From: Symbiodinium natans
Taxonomy: Eukaryota > Sar > Dinophyceae > Suessiales > Symbiodiniaceae
DNA length: 64,000 bases
Reading direction: 5' to 3'
NCBI GenBank assembly: GCA_905221605.1
Contig: CAJNDS010002191.1
Location: forward strand, 74,696-138,695
Positions within the stretch are counted from its first letter, which is position 1, and each line of letters begins with the position of its first letter. This document shows positions 62,326 through 64,000 of this stretch, one piece after another. The notes beneath the pieces were generated by a model that saw nothing but the letters and a program-made list of their open reading frames with translations, was not told where the DNA came from and made no database searches. The position numbers were made by a program, and so were the translations under genes.

Positions 62326-62383
62326 CTTTGCGGTGTCTTGATGAGAACAGCTCGTCGGTCTTGAACAAAGCCTCGAAGTAGCT
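62326..62383 (-). CDS. exon
   Basis: Reads SYFEALFKTDELFSSRHRK between CTTTTAGCACTCAG| and |GTTTCC. Confidence 0.75.
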
Positions 62384-62574
62384 CTGAGTGCTAAAAGAAG
62401 GTATTGAAAACGGACCGTACAATAGAGGAACTGCCCAAATGCAGGGGTCAAACCTCCGAAAGGCTCACGGGGACCATTTGTTCTGCGAGCGGGGAGCCCC
62501 CCGCTCCTCCCCCCCAACCAAAAAAGCAAACATATTGTATAAAGTACATCGATCTGGTTGCAGATCCCTAAGCC

Positions 62575-62756
62575 CTGAACATCGAACATACAAGCGAATG
62601 CAGGCGATGATGCAGAGTCACAGCGGCAAAAGGTCTAACAGCATCGGAAGGGTTTAAGTATTTAAAAGTATCGAACATCGCATGTGTTTCCACGCCAGCA
62701 CACACACGAATCAGCCTCCCCAGACCATTCTGAAGAAGATGCTCAAGACTTCCCAC
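62575..62756 (-). CDS. possible exon
   Basis: Open frame with SLEHLLQNGLGRLIRVCAGV and TFKYLNPSDAVRPFAAVTLH. Composition is protein-like; right border unresolved. Confidence 0.45.
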
Positions 62757-62899
62757 GAAAACACGTTCTCGGCAAAGCTTCCGGCACCCGACAAAGATGC
62801 CCCAACACGAAATCCCTGATCAGATGCCTCGCTGCTCTCCAGCTGGGCACTGTGGGAATCCCCTACCTGGCTGCGTCTTGGTAGGCCAGAAGCCATCAT

Positions 62900-62985
62900 A
62901 TAATGAGGCTACCCTTTTTTGGTGGTTCACGTTATACGGGAACCCAGAACCAAAAAAAGGGTAAAGGGCACCACAGGGCTACGAA
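62900..62985. repeat. hairpin element
   Basis: ACCCTTTTTTGGTGGTTC pairs with GAACCCAGAACCAAAAAAAGGGT. Related GGGTACCC/TTTTGGGG hairpins occur near 560, 37935, 38885 and 49445. Confidence 0.65.
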
Positions 62986-62999
62986 AGTGGACGCGTTGG

Positions 63000-63785
63000 A
63001 AAATTCTTGAGGGTTTAGGCCTCCGGGTTGGGGTTTTGACAAACTTCAAAGGGGTCGGGAGGTCAGTTTGGGGGGTCTACAGCGATAGGCTGCCACAATG
63101 GAGACTTGATGTGTATGACGTAGAAGAGATCGGCTTTCAGTAGGAGTCAGCATACACATCAGACCGTGTTCTGGGGCATCCGATTTGTATCCACATGAGA
63201 CTAATGCTGACTTGGCATTGATAATCCCCCCCGCCCCTCCGCAAAAAGGAAGTTTACAAAACCCGATCCCGAGGAACGGGATTGGTTTATGGGTTCCCTT
63301 ACTAGAAGAGTCCAGCCCGTTAAACAACAGGCCCCTCAATCGCGGCTGCAGCCCCTTGAACCCCCAAACCAGACCCTCTACAATTATATTGTTCGGCCCT
63401 TTGCCGGAAAAAATGAATCAATCAGGAGGGGGGGTTATTAATGGCAAGTGAACATTAATGGAGATAGCTTGTGAACAAGACCACATCAAGAAACACCATC
63501 CATATAATAAATCAGGCCATGTGGCTTCTCAACCGTTGTAATCATGAGGACATGCGGCCATGCAGCGTGTCAAAACTTGCGTGGTGCTGGTAGCTTCATG
63601 ATATGGGAAATGACAAAGATAACTCCCAGCCGGAGGGGAAGCTGCAGGCCCATCGAGAAAGGAAATCGGAAGCTCCACGCTTAAGAAAATCGACGTGCCG
63701 CTCCATGCAAACAGAAACTTCCACCGATGTCAAAAACGCAGGACACCGCAAACAAAACAACCTTTGACGTTCTCAAGAGAACCTC
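63000..63785. other. no convincing gene
   Basis: Frames on both strands are short and without motif; composition is closer to ordinary unique DNA than the region to the left. Confidence 0.4.
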
Positions 63786-63813
63786 CTACCCCTAAACCCT
63801 AAACCCTAAACCC
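63786..63813. repeat. short telomeric array (CCCTAAA)n
   Basis: Four units. A minus-strand segment directly to the right (AKMAWTSCF, 63816-63845) is entered at GTGAG|G and runs into the array, the usual exon arrangement. Confidence 0.85.
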
Positions 63814-64000
63814 TGAAGCAAGAAGTCCAAGCCATCTTGGCTCCTCACGCCCGGAGAAGGGTTCAGGACGACAAAGACCAATTGGGACCGAAGACTGTTG
63901 TGATCCCTTCGCATAGCAGATAAAAAAAGAGACCCGAACAAACTATTCACTGTAAGAATGTCTTGTGACAGAATTGGAAGCAGTTTTCGTGGTTAATGCA

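Noticed and set aside
1-64000. tRNA, rRNA, spliced-leader RNA or snRNA genes
   Set aside because: I looked for tRNA arms, rRNA core motifs and the dinoflagellate spliced-leader core and saw none; a covariance-model search would be needed to exclude them.
1-64000. Reverse transcriptase, transposase or integrase genes
   Set aside because: No catalytic motifs of these families were recognised in any frame; only non-autonomous hairpin elements are visible.

Overview
The window looks like nuclear DNA of a dinoflagellate. Convincing coding sequence is GC-rich, lies on the minus strand throughout, and is cut into many exons of about 35-180 nt. Acceptors repeatedly have the form AG|G, and several junctions are most simply read as GC-AG introns. 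Telomere-type TTTAGGG/CCCTAAA repeats are everywhere, and this is the telomere unit known from dinoflagellates and plants. Protein families fit as well: a dinoflagellate-style PPR protein, a flavin monooxygenase-like protein and an ABC1-family kinase. I cannot name the genus.

Layout. 1-1488 holds the 5' part of an FMO-like gene. 3101-5002 is an intronless PPR gene. 5489-6560, 8017-8641 and about 9100-10181 hold three unidentified multi-exon genes, the second a small membrane protein. At about 11 kb the character changes. From the CA microsatellite and the 100-N gap (11401-11500) to about 62.4 kb the DNA is a mosaic of short interstitial telomeric arrays (ITS), hairpin elements resembling MITEs, homopolymer tracts and satellites. 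This looks like junk, but between the arrays lie short minus-strand exons. Those at 11501-24793 include pieces that read as an ABC1/UbiB-type atypical kinase. 26947-28182 is an intronless gene with two PD-(D/E)XK-like nuclease domains. 28599-38639 carries about twenty exons of one or more unidentified, partly coiled-coil proteins. 39234-62383 carries about forty exons, of which 52.9-62.2 kb encode a coiled coil and 49.4-52.3 kb a PH domain split over several exons.

The main observation is the arrangement of the telomeric arrays around exons. In gene sense, exons are usually preceded by CCCTAAA arrays and followed by TTTAGGG arrays, often directly at the splice site. Introns therefore begin with TTTAGGG and end with CCCTAAA, as if they had telomeric terminal inverted repeats. 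One array is flanked by a 27-bp duplication of the neighbouring exon end. This suggests introns made from, or bounded by, telomeric repeats. Exon borders were read by eye from open frame, AG|G acceptors, GT/GC donors and phase. They need RNA evidence, and the gene-to-gene boundaries between 28 and 63 kb are not resolved.
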